Shown piece by piece: positions 9,418 to 17,821 of a stretch of DNA of 64,000 nt. The notes beneath the pieces are model-generated. The model did not search any database, was not told where the DNA came from, and saw nothing but the letters and a program-made list of their open reading frames with translations. Source of the DNA: Paenibacillus agilis (lineage in GTDB: Bacteria > Bacillota > Bacilli > Paenibacillales > Paenibacillaceae); NCBI RefSeq assembly GCF_007786455.1, contig NZ_VNJK01000001.1:916476-980475 (forward strand), given 5' to 3'. How positions within the stretch are numbered: position 1 is the first letter of the stretch; every line of letters begins with the position of its first letter. A program made the position numbers and the translations under genes.

Positions 9418-10950
9418 TTATGCTTCTTCATTAACTAGAACTTTTTTGCCTTTCATCTTCAAAATAAGCGGAATTGCGATCCACAAAACTGCGATTACTA
9501 AGAACACAGCTGACAACGGCTTTGAAACAAAGATGGAGAAATCACCGTTGGAAGCAGTTAAAGCGCGACGCATGTTGTTTTCGATCATTGGACCTAATAC
9601 TAGTGACAGAACAAGCGGTGCAATCGGATAGTCGTGCTTAGTAAATATATAACCCAAAACACCACATCCTAATAATACCATAAGATCAAATATACTAACT
9701 TGTACAGCGTAAACTCCAAATATCGAAATTGCAACAATTATTGGCAATAAATATCTTGTTGGTGTATCAATAATTTTTGCGAACACTTTAACAAGTGGCA
9801 TATTCAAAATTAAGAGCATCACATTACCGATAAACATACTGGCAATTAAGCCCCAAGCAACCTCGGGATGTTTGTCGAATAACAAAGGGCCTGGCTGAAT
9901 GTTATACATCATGAATGCGCCCATTAGAATAGCGGTAGTACCTGATCCCGGAATACCGAGTGTAAGAAGTGGGATCATTGCGCCGCCTGATGCTGCGTTG
10001 TTTGCGGATTCGGGAGCTGCAACACCTTCGATTGCACCTTTACCGAATTTTTCAGGGTTTTTGCTAAGCTTCTTCTCTGTAATATAGCTGAAGAAAGAAG
10101 CGAGTGTTGCACCTGCTCCTGGCAGGACACCAATAAAGAAGCCTAAGAAAGAGCCGCGTGCAATTGGGGCAGCACTTTGTTTTAAGTCCTGCTTCGTGGG
10201 CATAACGCGATCAATTTTTGCAATTTTACCGGCAGATTTATCATTGTCGATAATCGTTTTAAATACTTCGCCCAAGGCGAACATACCTACTGCAATCGTC
10301 AGGAACTCTAGTCCTGCATATAAAATAGGGTTATCAAACGTAAATCGAGCAACACCTGAAACATTATCCATACCGATCGTTGCAAGCAATAGTCCGAAAA
10401 CAGTCATAATAAGTGCTTTGGTCATTGATTTGCCAGCCAAACCACTTACTGCGCACAAGCCAAGAAGCATAAGCGAGAAGTATTCAGCAGGGCCGAATGA
10501 CAAGGCTACATTGGACAAAGGTTCTGCAAGGAACACCAATCCAATTAAAGAAACGAGACCTGCCACAAAAGAACCGATAGCTGCGATAGAAAGAGCCGCA
10601 CCTGCGCGTCCTTTCTTTGCCATCTGATAACCGTCCAATGCGGTAACGACAGATGAAGATTCCCCAGGCGTATTTAATAGGATAGATGTTGTTGAGCCGC
10701 CATACATGGCTCCGTAATAAACACCAGCGAGTAGTATAATAGAGCTAGTAGCTGATTCAGCAGGGCCTAAGCCGATACCGCTCGTAACTGTGCTTGTAAC
10801 AGGAATAAGCAGGGCCACGCCACTCATCGGACCGATACCAGGAAGGACGCCGACAGCAGTTCCGATGATAACACCTACAAAGGCGAATAAGATGTTATAC
10901 CATAAGAAACTGGTTGCAAAGCCATTCATTAAATGTTCAAATACGCTCAT
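9418..10950 (-). CDS. tctA: Tripartite tricarboxylate transporter, large permease TctA
   Basis: A 510-residue membrane protein of the TctA family with about 11-12 hydrophobic segments and the two family repeats GVLPGIGPMSGVALLIPVT near the N-terminus and GVLPGAGATLASF in the middle. Works with the small permease TctB and the periplasmic-type receptor TctC to import tricarboxylates or related carboxylates using an ion gradient. The start is the ATG at 10950 with GGAGGTG 11 bases upstream; the GTG at 10962 overlaps that ribosome site and is unlikely. It follows tctB with 15 bases spacing and precedes the malic enzyme gene. Confidence 0.96.
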   Translation of the reverse strand: MSVFEHLMNGFATSFLWYNILFAFVGVIIGTAVGVLPGIGPMSGVALLIPVTSTVTSGIGLGPAESATSSIILLAGVYYGAMYGGSTTSILLNTPGESSSVVTALDGYQMAKKGRAGAALSIAAIGSFVAGLVSLIGLVFLAEPLSNVALSFGPAEYFSLMLLGLCAVSGLAGKSMTKALIMTVFGLLLATIGMDNVSGVARFTFDNPILYAGLEFLTIAVGMFALGEVFKTIIDNDKSAGKIAKIDRVMPTKQDLKQSAAPIARGSFLGFFIGVLPGAGATLASFFSYITEKKLSKNPEKFGKGAIEGVAAPESANNAASGGAMIPLLTLGIPGSGTTAILMGAFMMYNIQPGPLLFDKHPEVAWGLIASMFIGNVMLLILNMPLVKVFAKIIDTPTRYLLPIIVAISIFGVYAVQVSIFDLMVLLGCGVLGYIFTKHDYPIAPLVLSLVLGPMIENNMRRALTASNGDFSIFVSKPLSAVFLVIAVLWIAIPLILKMKGKKVLVNEEA

Positions 10951-10965
10951 CGTTGACGGCACCTC

Positions 10966-11478
10966 CTACAACGGAATAAATGACGGGAAGCCCGGCAAAG
11001 TTCCCTGCAAAATTTTTACGAATACGAAATAAATACCTAAGGAGAAAGCAGCAGCGATAATCGTAGATACGAGCCACTTGCCACGTTCCATAACTTGAAA
11101 GGCGAATAATAGGAATAAGAACGTTCCTATTGGATAACCGATATCTTCTAAGAAAAATGCATATAAAAAGGCTGCGCCGAAAATAAGGAAAAATCCTTTG
11201 TAGTTCGGTTTGGAAGGCACGATTGCCTCATCTTCTTCTTCAGCGGTAGCGGCAGATTCAACGTGCGCCTGTTGCTTTGCAGCAACAGGCGCTTTGAATG
11301 TCTCGAACATTAATCTGGCGCTAAGTAGGATTAGAATGCTGCCAAGACCCATCGGGAAAATATCAGGACCGACGCTGCTGCCAAAGGCAGAGGTGCTTAG
11401 CTGCGTGCTTCCTACTACAAACGCAATACCGATTAGAAGAAAGACGAGGCTTGCCCATGTGTCAAAACGCTTCATCAT
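10966..11478 (-). CDS. tctB: Tripartite tricarboxylate transporter, small permease TctB
   Basis: A 170-residue protein with four predicted membrane helices and a charged linker (about residues 68-95, with EEEDEAIVPSKPNYKG) between the second and third. This is the TctB layout. Located between tctC and tctA, as in the canonical tctCBA order. It forms the membrane complex with TctA. AGGGG precedes the ATG at close spacing. Confidence 0.93.
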   Translation of the reverse strand: MMKRFDTWASLVFLLIGIAFVVGSTQLSTSAFGSSVGPDIFPMGLGSILILLSARLMFETFKAPVAAKQQAHVESAATAEEEDEAIVPSKPNYKGFFLIFGAAFLYAFFLEDIGYPIGTFLFLLFAFQVMERGKWLVSTIIAAAFSLGIYFVFVKILQGTLPGFPSFIPL

Positions 11479-11509
11479 GATGTCAAACCCCTATTCATAT
11501 TAAGATAGA

Positions 11510-12517
11510 TTAAGCATTAGCCATGCCAAGAGCTGTCAGCAACTGCTTAATTGTAACTTCTTGCTCTTCAAGGAACTTCGTGAAGTCTGCAGAGTTTTTG
11601 TACTCTGGAAGCCAGCCATTAGCTTCAAGTTCTTTTTTCCATTCTTCTTTATCATTTAGAGCTTTGAATGTCTCATCCCAATACTTCAATTGATCTGCAC
11701 TCAGTTTCTTAGGACCGAACACACCACGCCAAATAGTGAAGTCTGCGTCAATGCCTTTTTCTTTGAGTGTAGGTACATCTTTTAGGATACCGCCAAGACG
11801 TTCATTAGCAGTAATAGCCAGCACTTTAATTTTGCCTGCTTCAAGGAATTCACCAACAGAAGATGCATCTGTAGCGATTACGTCAGCATTTTTACCCAGC
11901 AAAGCTGTCATTGCTTCGCCGCCACCATCATAAGAAACATATTTAACTGTCTTTGGATCAACGCCAGCTTTGTAAGCAGGGAGTACAGCGATCAAGTGAT
12001 CCATTGAACCAGGAGCGGAGCCGCCAGCTACAGTTACTTTCGTAGGATCAGCTTTGATGTCTGCGATTACTTCGTTGATATCGTTATATTTAGAGTCTGC
12101 AGATACTACAATTGCACCATAGTCTGTTGTCAGCTGTGCAAGTGGTTGAACATCACGGAAGCCGTATGGGCTCTTGCCTTCACTCTTCCAGTTGTTGATA
12201 AGAATAGGAGGTGAGTTAACGAATAGTTTATGCATGTCATTAGCATCTTTGGAGACGTATTCGCCAAGGAACACAACGCCGCCGCCACCTGGCTTGTTCT
12301 CTACGGTTAACGGGCTAGCTACGAGCTTTGTTTCTGTTAAAATTTTAGTAATGGAGCGTGCTGTTTTATCCCAGCCACCGCCAGCTCCTGAAGGTGCAAC
12401 GACATTAACCGCTTTGTCAGGATACTTTGCACTTTGTCCACCGGTACTACAAGCGCTCAAAGTCAAAGCAGTGATTAGGGCTAGTAGAGCAAATTGCCAC
12501 GTAAATCGTTTTTTCAT
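11510..12517 (-). CDS. tctC: Tripartite tricarboxylate transporter receptor lipoprotein TctC
   Basis: A 335-residue extracellular solute-binding lipoprotein. The signal peptide ends in a lipobox (LTLSACS, Cys at about 23). The mature part has the Bug/TctC hallmark YPDKAVNVVAPSGAGGGWDKTAR and later AGGSAPGSMDHL and VGEFLEAGKIKVLA. I use the ATG at 12517 because GGGGGATG lies 5 bases upstream. It is the first gene of tctC-tctB-tctA-malic enzyme. A perfect cre site lies 22 bases upstream of the start codon, and a divergent two-component system probably activates the operon. The ligand is a tri- or dicarboxylate by family and context; citrate is the leading guess. Confidence 0.95.
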   Translation of the reverse strand: MKKRFTWQFALLALITALTLSACSTGGQSAKYPDKAVNVVAPSGAGGGWDKTARSITKILTETKLVASPLTVENKPGGGGVVFLGEYVSKDANDMHKLFVNSPPILINNWKSEGKSPYGFRDVQPLAQLTTDYGAIVVSADSKYNDINEVIADIKADPTKVTVAGGSAPGSMDHLIAVLPAYKAGVDPKTVKYVSYDGGGEAMTALLGKNADVIATDASSVGEFLEAGKIKVLAITANERLGGILKDVPTLKEKGIDADFTIWRGVFGPKKLSADQLKYWDETFKALNDKEEWKKELEANGWLPEYKNSADFTKFLEEQEVTIKQLLTALGMANA

Positions 12518-12539
12518 AAGTTCATCCCCCACAACATAA

Positions 12540-12553
12540 TGATAACGCTTACA
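12540..12553 (-). promoter_or_regulatory. cre site (CcpA operator) in front of tctC
   Basis: The minus-strand sequence TGTAAGCGTTATCA matches the Bacillus cre consensus TGWAARCGYTWNCA at every position. It lies 22 bases upstream of the tctC start codon, around the expected transcription start, a position at which CcpA binding represses. It indicates carbon catabolite repression of the transporter and malic enzyme operon. Confidence 0.8.
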
Positions 12554-12631
12554 AACATAATATTACCAAACGATCTAATTTTGAGATAGTATCCGTTCAT
12601 ATTTAGCATTTCTGCATTTTAAATTCATTTT

Positions 12632-12679
12632 GTTCATAAAGTTCACAAAGTTGTTGGTATTCACAAAACTTTCACAGAT
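12632..12679. promoter_or_regulatory. TTCACAAA direct repeats, candidate response-regulator sites
   Basis: Four copies of a 9-mer occur in the region between tctC and the sensor kinase: TTCATAAAG (12633), TTCACAAAG (12642), TTCACAAAA (12660) and TTCACAGAT (12671). The first three are spaced 9 and 18 bases apart. CitB/DcuR-type regulators act from AT-rich repeated sites in such divergent regions; the link to this regulator is inference. Confidence 0.4.
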
Positions 12680-12796
12680 GATATAGTAGAAAAAACTAGA
12701 AAATTGTCAGATGGTTCATATACAAAAGACTATTATTTGCTTTAGGAATCTAGCGAATTACAGGTTCGACAACGGCGCATAAATTGTCCTATTTTC

Positions 12797-12810
12797 AGAA
12801 AGCGCTTACT
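12797..12810 (+). promoter_or_regulatory. Second cre-like site upstream of the sensor kinase gene
   Basis: AGAAAGCGCTTACT keeps the AAAGCGCTTAC core of a cre box and matches 12 of 14 consensus positions, missing only the outermost bases. It lies about 90 bases before the kinase start codon, so the sensor genes may also be subject to CcpA. Confidence 0.45.
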
Positions 12811-12901
12811 ATAGGTGTAGTGGTTTTTGATTTTACTGTTTTACCGCGATAGATCATATAGAGAGAAAATCAACGTCTATGTTCGATTAGGAGGGGAATC
12901 C

Positions 12902-14527
12902 ATGAGGTTGCAGACGAAGTTAATGCTTCTTATTTGTACCTTATTATCGATTGTTATTATCGGGCTGTCATGGACGTTCCACGCGATGTGGATGTCAACG
13001 ATGAAGACGCAGGCAGGAGAAGAGGCGCTCCGATTGGCAAAAGTGATTGCTAATATGGATCAGGTAAAACAGGCATTTCAGAAAGATAACCCTACCGCTA
13101 TTATTTTGCCTCTAGTAGAGCAGATTAGGCTTCAGACGGAAGCAGAGTTCATTGTTGTTGGTGATGAACATGGGATACGAGTAGCCCATCCTGTAGCTGA
13201 TCGCATTGGTAAACCAATGATGGGTGGTGACAATGACGCAGTTTTTCGTGGGGAGGCTATCGTATCTGAGGCTATAGGCAGCCTTGGAGCTTCGTTGAGA
13301 GGTAAGGCACCGATATTTGATGATAATAACCGCATTATTGGTGTCGTTTCCGTCGGCTTTTTGAAAAAGGATATTAAAGAAGAAGTTCTTCCTTATCAGT
13401 TATCGATCTCTGGGCTGGCGGCACTAGCTATACTTCTTGGTGTGGGTGGTGCAGTAATCATTACGAAAAATGTGAAAAAATCGATTCATGGATTGGAGCC
13501 TGTAGAGATAGGAAGGCTTTATCAAGAGAAAAAAACACTGCTAGAATCGATTCGTGAAGGTATTATTGCTATTAATGAAAAAGGGTATATCACGACAATG
13601 AACCCTGCGGCTTTCGAGCTGATGGGATTGCAGCCACAGGATATGACAGGGGTTCCGATCACAACTTTATTTCCACAGACCACATTAATGGAAGTAATTG
13701 AGTCAAAGTGCTCTCAGTATGATGTGGAGTTTACGATTGGAGACCGGAGTCTGGTTGCGAGTCGTGTGCCTATTTTTAATAGTCGCAATCAAGTCATTGG
13801 AGCGGTATCAAGCTTCCGCAACAAGTCAGATATGTTTATATTAACAGAGCAGCTGTCACAGCTTCGCAATTATGCAGATGGATTGCGTTCACAGACACAT
13901 GAATTTTCGAATAAACTTCATTTAATAGCAGGTCTCATTCAACTAGAATCTTATGCAGAAGCACTGGACTTGATTGCAAAAGAATCAAATATGCACCAAA
14001 ACTTTATGCATTTTATGATGGAAGAGATTCCTGATCATATCGTGGCAGGCCTTCTTATTGGAAAGTTCAATCGAGCGCATGAAGTGAATGTCGAGCTGCA
14101 AGTGGATGCTGCGAGCAGTTTTAAGAACGTGCCGGAGCATGTCGATCGCAATAAGCTGGTAACGATAATTGGCAATTTGATAGATAATGCATTGGAAGCT
14201 GTTCATCAAATGGAGCAAGAGCGATTAATCCGAATATTTTTGTCAGACACAGGCAATGAATTGATGATTGAAGTTGAGGACTCTGGTATTGGGATACCAA
14301 CTGCGTATGGAGATAGTATTTTCAATCTTGGGTTCACGACAAAAATTGGTGAGCATCGTGGTTTCGGCTTAAGTCTTGTCAAACAGGCTGTAGAACAATT
14401 GGGTGGTATGATTCATTGTCATGCTCGTGAAGAAGGTTCGGGAGCGGTATTTGTTGTTATCATTCCAAAGGAAAGCTCAATGGGCGAAAGCGAGGGGGAT
14501 CACAATGATTCGAGTACTAATCGTTGA
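12902..14527 (+). CDS. Sensor histidine kinase of the CitA/DcuS family
   Basis: A 541-residue membrane kinase sensing a carboxylate. Order: membrane helix 1 (about 5-28), extracytoplasmic sensor domain (about 35-165), helix 2 (about 172-195), cytoplasmic PAS domain (about 205-310), then the dimerisation/phosphoacceptor region with the hallmark HEF motif (RSQTHEFSNKLHLIAGL), and the ATPase domain with GNLIDNALEA (N box), EDSGIGI (G1) and GFGLSLVKQ (G2). Start is the ATG at 12902 after AGGAGGGG. It overlaps the regulator gene by 23 bases and is divergent from tctC, so it most likely controls the tct-malic enzyme operon, as CitST and MalKR control citrate and malate uptake in Bacillus. Confidence 0.93.
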   Translation: MRLQTKLMLLICTLLSIVIIGLSWTFHAMWMSTMKTQAGEEALRLAKVIANMDQVKQAFQKDNPTAIILPLVEQIRLQTEAEFIVVGDEHGIRVAHPVADRIGKPMMGGDNDAVFRGEAIVSEAIGSLGASLRGKAPIFDDNNRIIGVVSVGFLKKDIKEEVLPYQLSISGLAALAILLGVGGAVIITKNVKKSIHGLEPVEIGRLYQEKKTLLESIREGIIAINEKGYITTMNPAAFELMGLQPQDMTGVPITTLFPQTTLMEVIESKCSQYDVEFTIGDRSLVASRVPIFNSRNQVIGAVSSFRNKSDMFILTEQLSQLRNYADGLRSQTHEFSNKLHLIAGLIQLESYAEALDLIAKESNMHQNFMHFMMEEIPDHIVAGLLIGKFNRAHEVNVELQVDAASSFKNVPEHVDRNKLVTIIGNLIDNALEAVHQMEQERLIRIFLSDTGNELMIEVEDSGIGIPTAYGDSIFNLGFTTKIGEHRGFGLSLVKQAVEQLGGMIHCHAREEGSGAVFVVIIPKESSMGESEGDHNDSSTNR

Positions 14528-15188
14528 AGATGATGTGCGCATTGCAGAAATCAATCGTCGACTAGTAGAGAAGGTGCCTGACTATAGTGTTGTCGGGATC
14601 GCTACTGACGAGGTACAGGCCAAAGAACAGCTTCATATTTTAGATCCAGACCTTGTGCTGCTTGATATTTTCTTTCCCGATATGAACGGCTTAGAACTGC
14701 TTCGGTTTATGAAACAAAACTATCCGTACGTGGATGTCATTATGATAACAGCGGCTAAAGATTTGAAGTCGATTAGAGAGGCGATTCAAAGTGGTGTATT
14801 TGACTTTATTATCAAACCCGTGATTTACGATCGGATGCTGGAGACACTAGAGAAGTACAAACATTTTCACTATGAAATGGAACAGCTTAGTTCCCAAATG
14901 ACGGCGGTAAGTCAACAGCAAGTGGATGCGCTACTCAGAGGACGCTCTGAGAAAATGAAGGAGCCTTACTACCCGAAAGGAATTGATAAACTAACGCTAG
15001 ACAAGATTATGGAGCATTTGCAATATGCGGGACATGGCATATCAGCGGATAAACTGGGAAGAATGGTAGGCATTAGCCGCTCGACTGCTCGTCGTTATTT
15101 AGAATATCTTGTTACCCAAGGCTCGCTTCGAGCCGATGTGGTGTATGGAACAGTAGGACGGCCTGAACGTGTGTATCATGTGATGTAG
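14505..15188 (+). CDS. Response regulator of the CitB/DcuR family
   Basis: A 227-residue DNA-binding regulator. The receiver domain has VEDD at positions 7-10, the phosphoacceptor Asp54 in LLDIFFPDMNG, a conserved Thr in MITAAKD and Lys in IIKPV. The C-terminal part (about 165-227) ends in a helix-turn-helix (ADKLGRMVGISRSTARRYLEYL) typical of CitB/DctR/DcuR regulators. The ATG at 14505 follows a GAGGGGG site; a longer reading from 14421 lies wholly within the kinase gene and lacks a site. Partner of the kinase just upstream. Predicted targets are tctC and possibly its own operon. Confidence 0.93.
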   Translation: MIRVLIVEDDVRIAEINRRLVEKVPDYSVVGIATDEVQAKEQLHILDPDLVLLDIFFPDMNGLELLRFMKQNYPYVDVIMITAAKDLKSIREAIQSGVFDFIIKPVIYDRMLETLEKYKHFHYEMEQLSSQMTAVSQQQVDALLRGRSEKMKEPYYPKGIDKLTLDKIMEHLQYAGHGISADKLGRMVGISRSTARRYLEYLVTQGSLRADVVYGTVGRPERVYHVM

Positions 15189-15208
15189 ACGTTATTCCTG
15201 GAAGTTGA

Positions 15209-15235
15209 AGAGAGGTAGCGCGGTAATGCCTCTCT
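15209..15235 (+). terminator. Weak terminator after the response regulator
   Basis: AGAGAGG (15209-15215) pairs with CCTCTCT (15229-15235) around a 13-base loop, followed by AATTGTGTTT. The stem is short and the T tract is interrupted. Confidence 0.4.
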
Positions 15236-15366
15236 AATTGTGTTTCTAATATGTGAAACAATGCTCATACTTAGAATAAGTTATGGAAAAAGCATTTCAG
15301 TTCATATAAAATAAATAAGGAATTGTTCTAGTAAATATTGCCGACAGAACTAAAGGAGCTGGCAAC

Positions 15367-15747
15367 ATGTTAAATCGCTACATAAAGATAGGCAGCATTG
15401 CTGCTGCCCTCGCAGTTGGTCTGGGTGCGTTCGGTGCTCATGTGATGAAGGACATGCTGACACCTGATCGATTAGCCACCTATGAGACAGCTGTGCAATA
15501 TCATATTTTTCATGCGCTTGCTCTTCTCATTATTGCTTTGCTTAGCGAGCGGTTGCCTGAAAGCAACAGAAACAAGGTGCTCTGGTCAGCGCGCTTGATA
15601 ACACTGGGCATCGTAATTTTCTCAGGAAGTCTTTATGTATTGTGCTTCACAGGTATAAAAGTGCTAGGAGCTATTACTCCGATTGGCGGGATCGCATTTA
15701 TTGCTGGGTGGCTTATGCTTGCTCTAGCTGCGAGACGTTCTTCATAG
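15367..15747 (+). CDS. DUF423 (YwdK-like) membrane protein
   Basis: A 126-residue integral membrane protein with four hydrophobic segments and the DUF423 signature GAFGAHVMKDMLTPDRLATYETAVQYHIFHALALL (seen as GAFGAHV and YHIFHALAL). Homologues include Bacillus YwdK and E. coli YgdD; their role is unknown. An AAAGGAG site precedes the ATG. It lies 29 bases before the GGDEF-EAL gene and may share its transcript. Confidence 0.9.
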   Translation: MLNRYIKIGSIAAALAVGLGAFGAHVMKDMLTPDRLATYETAVQYHIFHALALLIIALLSERLPESNRNKVLWSARLITLGIVIFSGSLYVLCFTGIKVLGAITPIGGIAFIAGWLMLALAARRSS

Positions 15748-15775
15748 ATACGTACATGGAGCCGGAGAGGACGAG

Positions 15776-17758
15776 ATGAGAGTGATATCCAGGGATGGAC
15801 AACATCGACAGCAATCGCAACGGAGTGCGACTCTTGCTAACATGATTCAATGGGTAGTTGGAATAAACGCTGCTATTTTTATTTTATGTGCAGCGATTTG
15901 GTTCATTTCTAATGATGCAATGCGTTATGTGTTAAATGTGCTGATACTAGCTCAGTTGGTCAATGTTTTTGTAATTAGTCGTTACTACCGTGCCCAATAT
16001 CTAGAGCAGCAAGCGCTTGCGTCAACTGATGTTGGCAATGAGTTCGCGTTCGGCGGCCCAACTGCTTCTCAAGCGAACAATCGCTGGAAGTTCGTATACG
16101 AGAATTTGCCGTTACCTGCGTTATATATGTCCACCAAAGGACATATTGTGGCTACCAATCGAGCCTTCCGAGATTTGATAGGTGTTAAAGAGCATCAACC
16201 ATTGACAGATGAAGGAATTATTGTTCCTACATATTTGCCTTGTTTTAGGGAGAAATTTGGGCAAGTTCTTAAGGATAAGCACAATGTGACGATTGAGGTC
16301 AAAGGTCTGCATTACGAAGGTTACCCTCAAGATTGGTTTGTTCACATTCACCAGCCGCTTGATTTTGAACAGGAACAAGAAACGGGTTGTGTCATTTATA
16401 TCCAAGATCATTATGCAAAGAGGCATATGGCAGAAGAAATTCACTATATGTCCTATTATGATGATATGACAGGCCTTCCCAATCGCCGAAAGCTTATGCA
16501 GCATATTAACGATTTGTTGCGAATGGCGAAAGAAAAGGACGAATCCATCTATATTTCGGTGCTCTATATGGATATCGATCGTTTCAAGCGAATAAACGAT
16601 ACATTTGGCCCAGACTTCGGTGATATGTTGCTTTTGCAGATTGCCGAACGATTGCTGCGCAAAATGAATCCGCATGATGTATTGGCAAGAATGGAAGGCG
16701 ACGAGTTCGCCTGTGTACTTACTACGGTCAAATCGGATCAACATGTCGCCGAACAAGCCCGGCAGTTGCTTCGTATGATGGATGAACCATTTTTGTTAAG
16801 AGATATTCCTGTTCATGTTGCGATGAGTATAGGTGTTACTATTTATAGTGAAGATGGCGGCAGAATTCAGCAAGAAGATGCGGCTTCTCTAGTTAAGAAG
16901 GCCGTCTCCGCAATGTCAAAAGTTAAAGAGCAGGGGAAAAATAGCTTTTTGTTCTATACACCTGAAATGGATGTAGTCTCGCTTGAAAGGCTGACGCTGG
17001 AGCATGAAATGCGTAACGCTCTGCTGAACAATGAGTATGAGCTTTATTATCAGCCGCAAGTTGAGATGAATACCGAACGAATTATCGGAATGGAAGCACT
17101 TATTCGTTGGAATCATCCACATAAAGGTAGGATACCTCCTGGTGAGTTTATCCCGCTAGCTGAAGAGAGCGGCTTCATCGTGACATTGGGTGAATGGGTA
17201 TTGGAACAGGCATGTATCCAAAATAAGAGATGGCAAGACGCAGGCCTTCCACCGATACCGGTATCGGTGAATTTATCAGTTCGTCAGTTTGAGCAGAAGA
17301 ACTTAATGGAAGTTGTTCAGGAAGTGTTACGACGAACAGGACTTCCCCCACAATATTTAGAGCTGGAGATTACGGAAACGATGACATTGGACGTGGATCG
17401 TGCCTCTAAGGTGTTGTCACAGCTAAAGCAAATGGGAGTTTCCATTAGCATTGATGATTTCGGAACCGGATACAGCTCGCTTCATTATCTTAAAAATTTC
17501 CCAATACATCGACTTAAGATTGATCGTTCCTTTGTACGTGATTTGGAGCATGATCCCAATGATGCTGCAATTGTATCTGCTATTATAGCGTTGGGTCACA
17601 CTATGAATATTCATGTCATTGCAGAGGGAGTGGAGAACACAGGACAGCTCCGGTTTTTGCAAGAGCATGCCTGTGACGAAATTCAAGGCTATTACTTTAG
17701 TCCCCCTATACCTGTCCCAGAAATTGAAATGATGCTGCAAGATCAATTGGTTTCATAA
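15776..17758 (+). CDS. PAS-GGDEF-EAL protein, probable c-di-GMP phosphodiesterase
   Basis: A 660-residue inner-membrane signalling protein. Two membrane helices lie at about 25-45 and 48-68, then a PAS domain (about 100-210), a GGDEF domain (about 220-385) and an EAL domain (about 400-650). The GGDEF signature is altered to EGDEF (Glu307 in place of the first Gly), which argues against strong cyclase activity. The EAL domain looks complete: MEALIRW at 439-445, an ELEITETM metal segment, DDFGTGYSSL and IAEGVEN. The likely activity is c-di-GMP hydrolysis with the GGDEF part as a GTP-sensing regulator; this is inference. A GGAGAGG site precedes the ATG, and a strong terminator follows. Confidence 0.93.
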   Translation: MRVISRDGQHRQQSQRSATLANMIQWVVGINAAIFILCAAIWFISNDAMRYVLNVLILAQLVNVFVISRYYRAQYLEQQALASTDVGNEFAFGGPTASQANNRWKFVYENLPLPALYMSTKGHIVATNRAFRDLIGVKEHQPLTDEGIIVPTYLPCFREKFGQVLKDKHNVTIEVKGLHYEGYPQDWFVHIHQPLDFEQEQETGCVIYIQDHYAKRHMAEEIHYMSYYDDMTGLPNRRKLMQHINDLLRMAKEKDESIYISVLYMDIDRFKRINDTFGPDFGDMLLLQIAERLLRKMNPHDVLARMEGDEFACVLTTVKSDQHVAEQARQLLRMMDEPFLLRDIPVHVAMSIGVTIYSEDGGRIQQEDAASLVKKAVSAMSKVKEQGKNSFLFYTPEMDVVSLERLTLEHEMRNALLNNEYELYYQPQVEMNTERIIGMEALIRWNHPHKGRIPPGEFIPLAEESGFIVTLGEWVLEQACIQNKRWQDAGLPPIPVSVNLSVRQFEQKNLMEVVQEVLRRTGLPPQYLELEITETMTLDVDRASKVLSQLKQMGVSISIDDFGTGYSSLHYLKNFPIHRLKIDRSFVRDLEHDPNDAAIVSAIIALGHTMNIHVIAEGVENTGQLRFLQEHACDEIQGYYFSPPIPVPEIEMMLQDQLVS

Positions 17759-17771
17759 GGTGAAGTGAAAC

Positions 17772-17808
17772 AAAAAGCCGTCTTCCTTATATAAGGAGGC
17801 GGCTTTTT
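17772..17808. terminator. Strong bidirectional terminator
   Basis: AAAAAGCCG (17772-17780) pairs with CGGCTTTTT (17800-17808), continued by TCTTCCTTA/TAAGGAGG pairing towards the loop. A/T runs on both sides serve the GGDEF-EAL gene and the convergent orphan gene. Confidence 0.85.
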
Positions 17809-17821
17809 AGCTATTATTAAG

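Noticed and set aside
10196-10627. 143-codon plus-strand ORF inside tctA
   Set aside because: Antisense shadow of a hydrophobic membrane protein gene; no ribosome site.
16121-16756. 211-codon minus-strand ORF opposite the GGDEF-EAL gene
   Set aside because: Shadow ORF with no ribosome site and no coherent domain.
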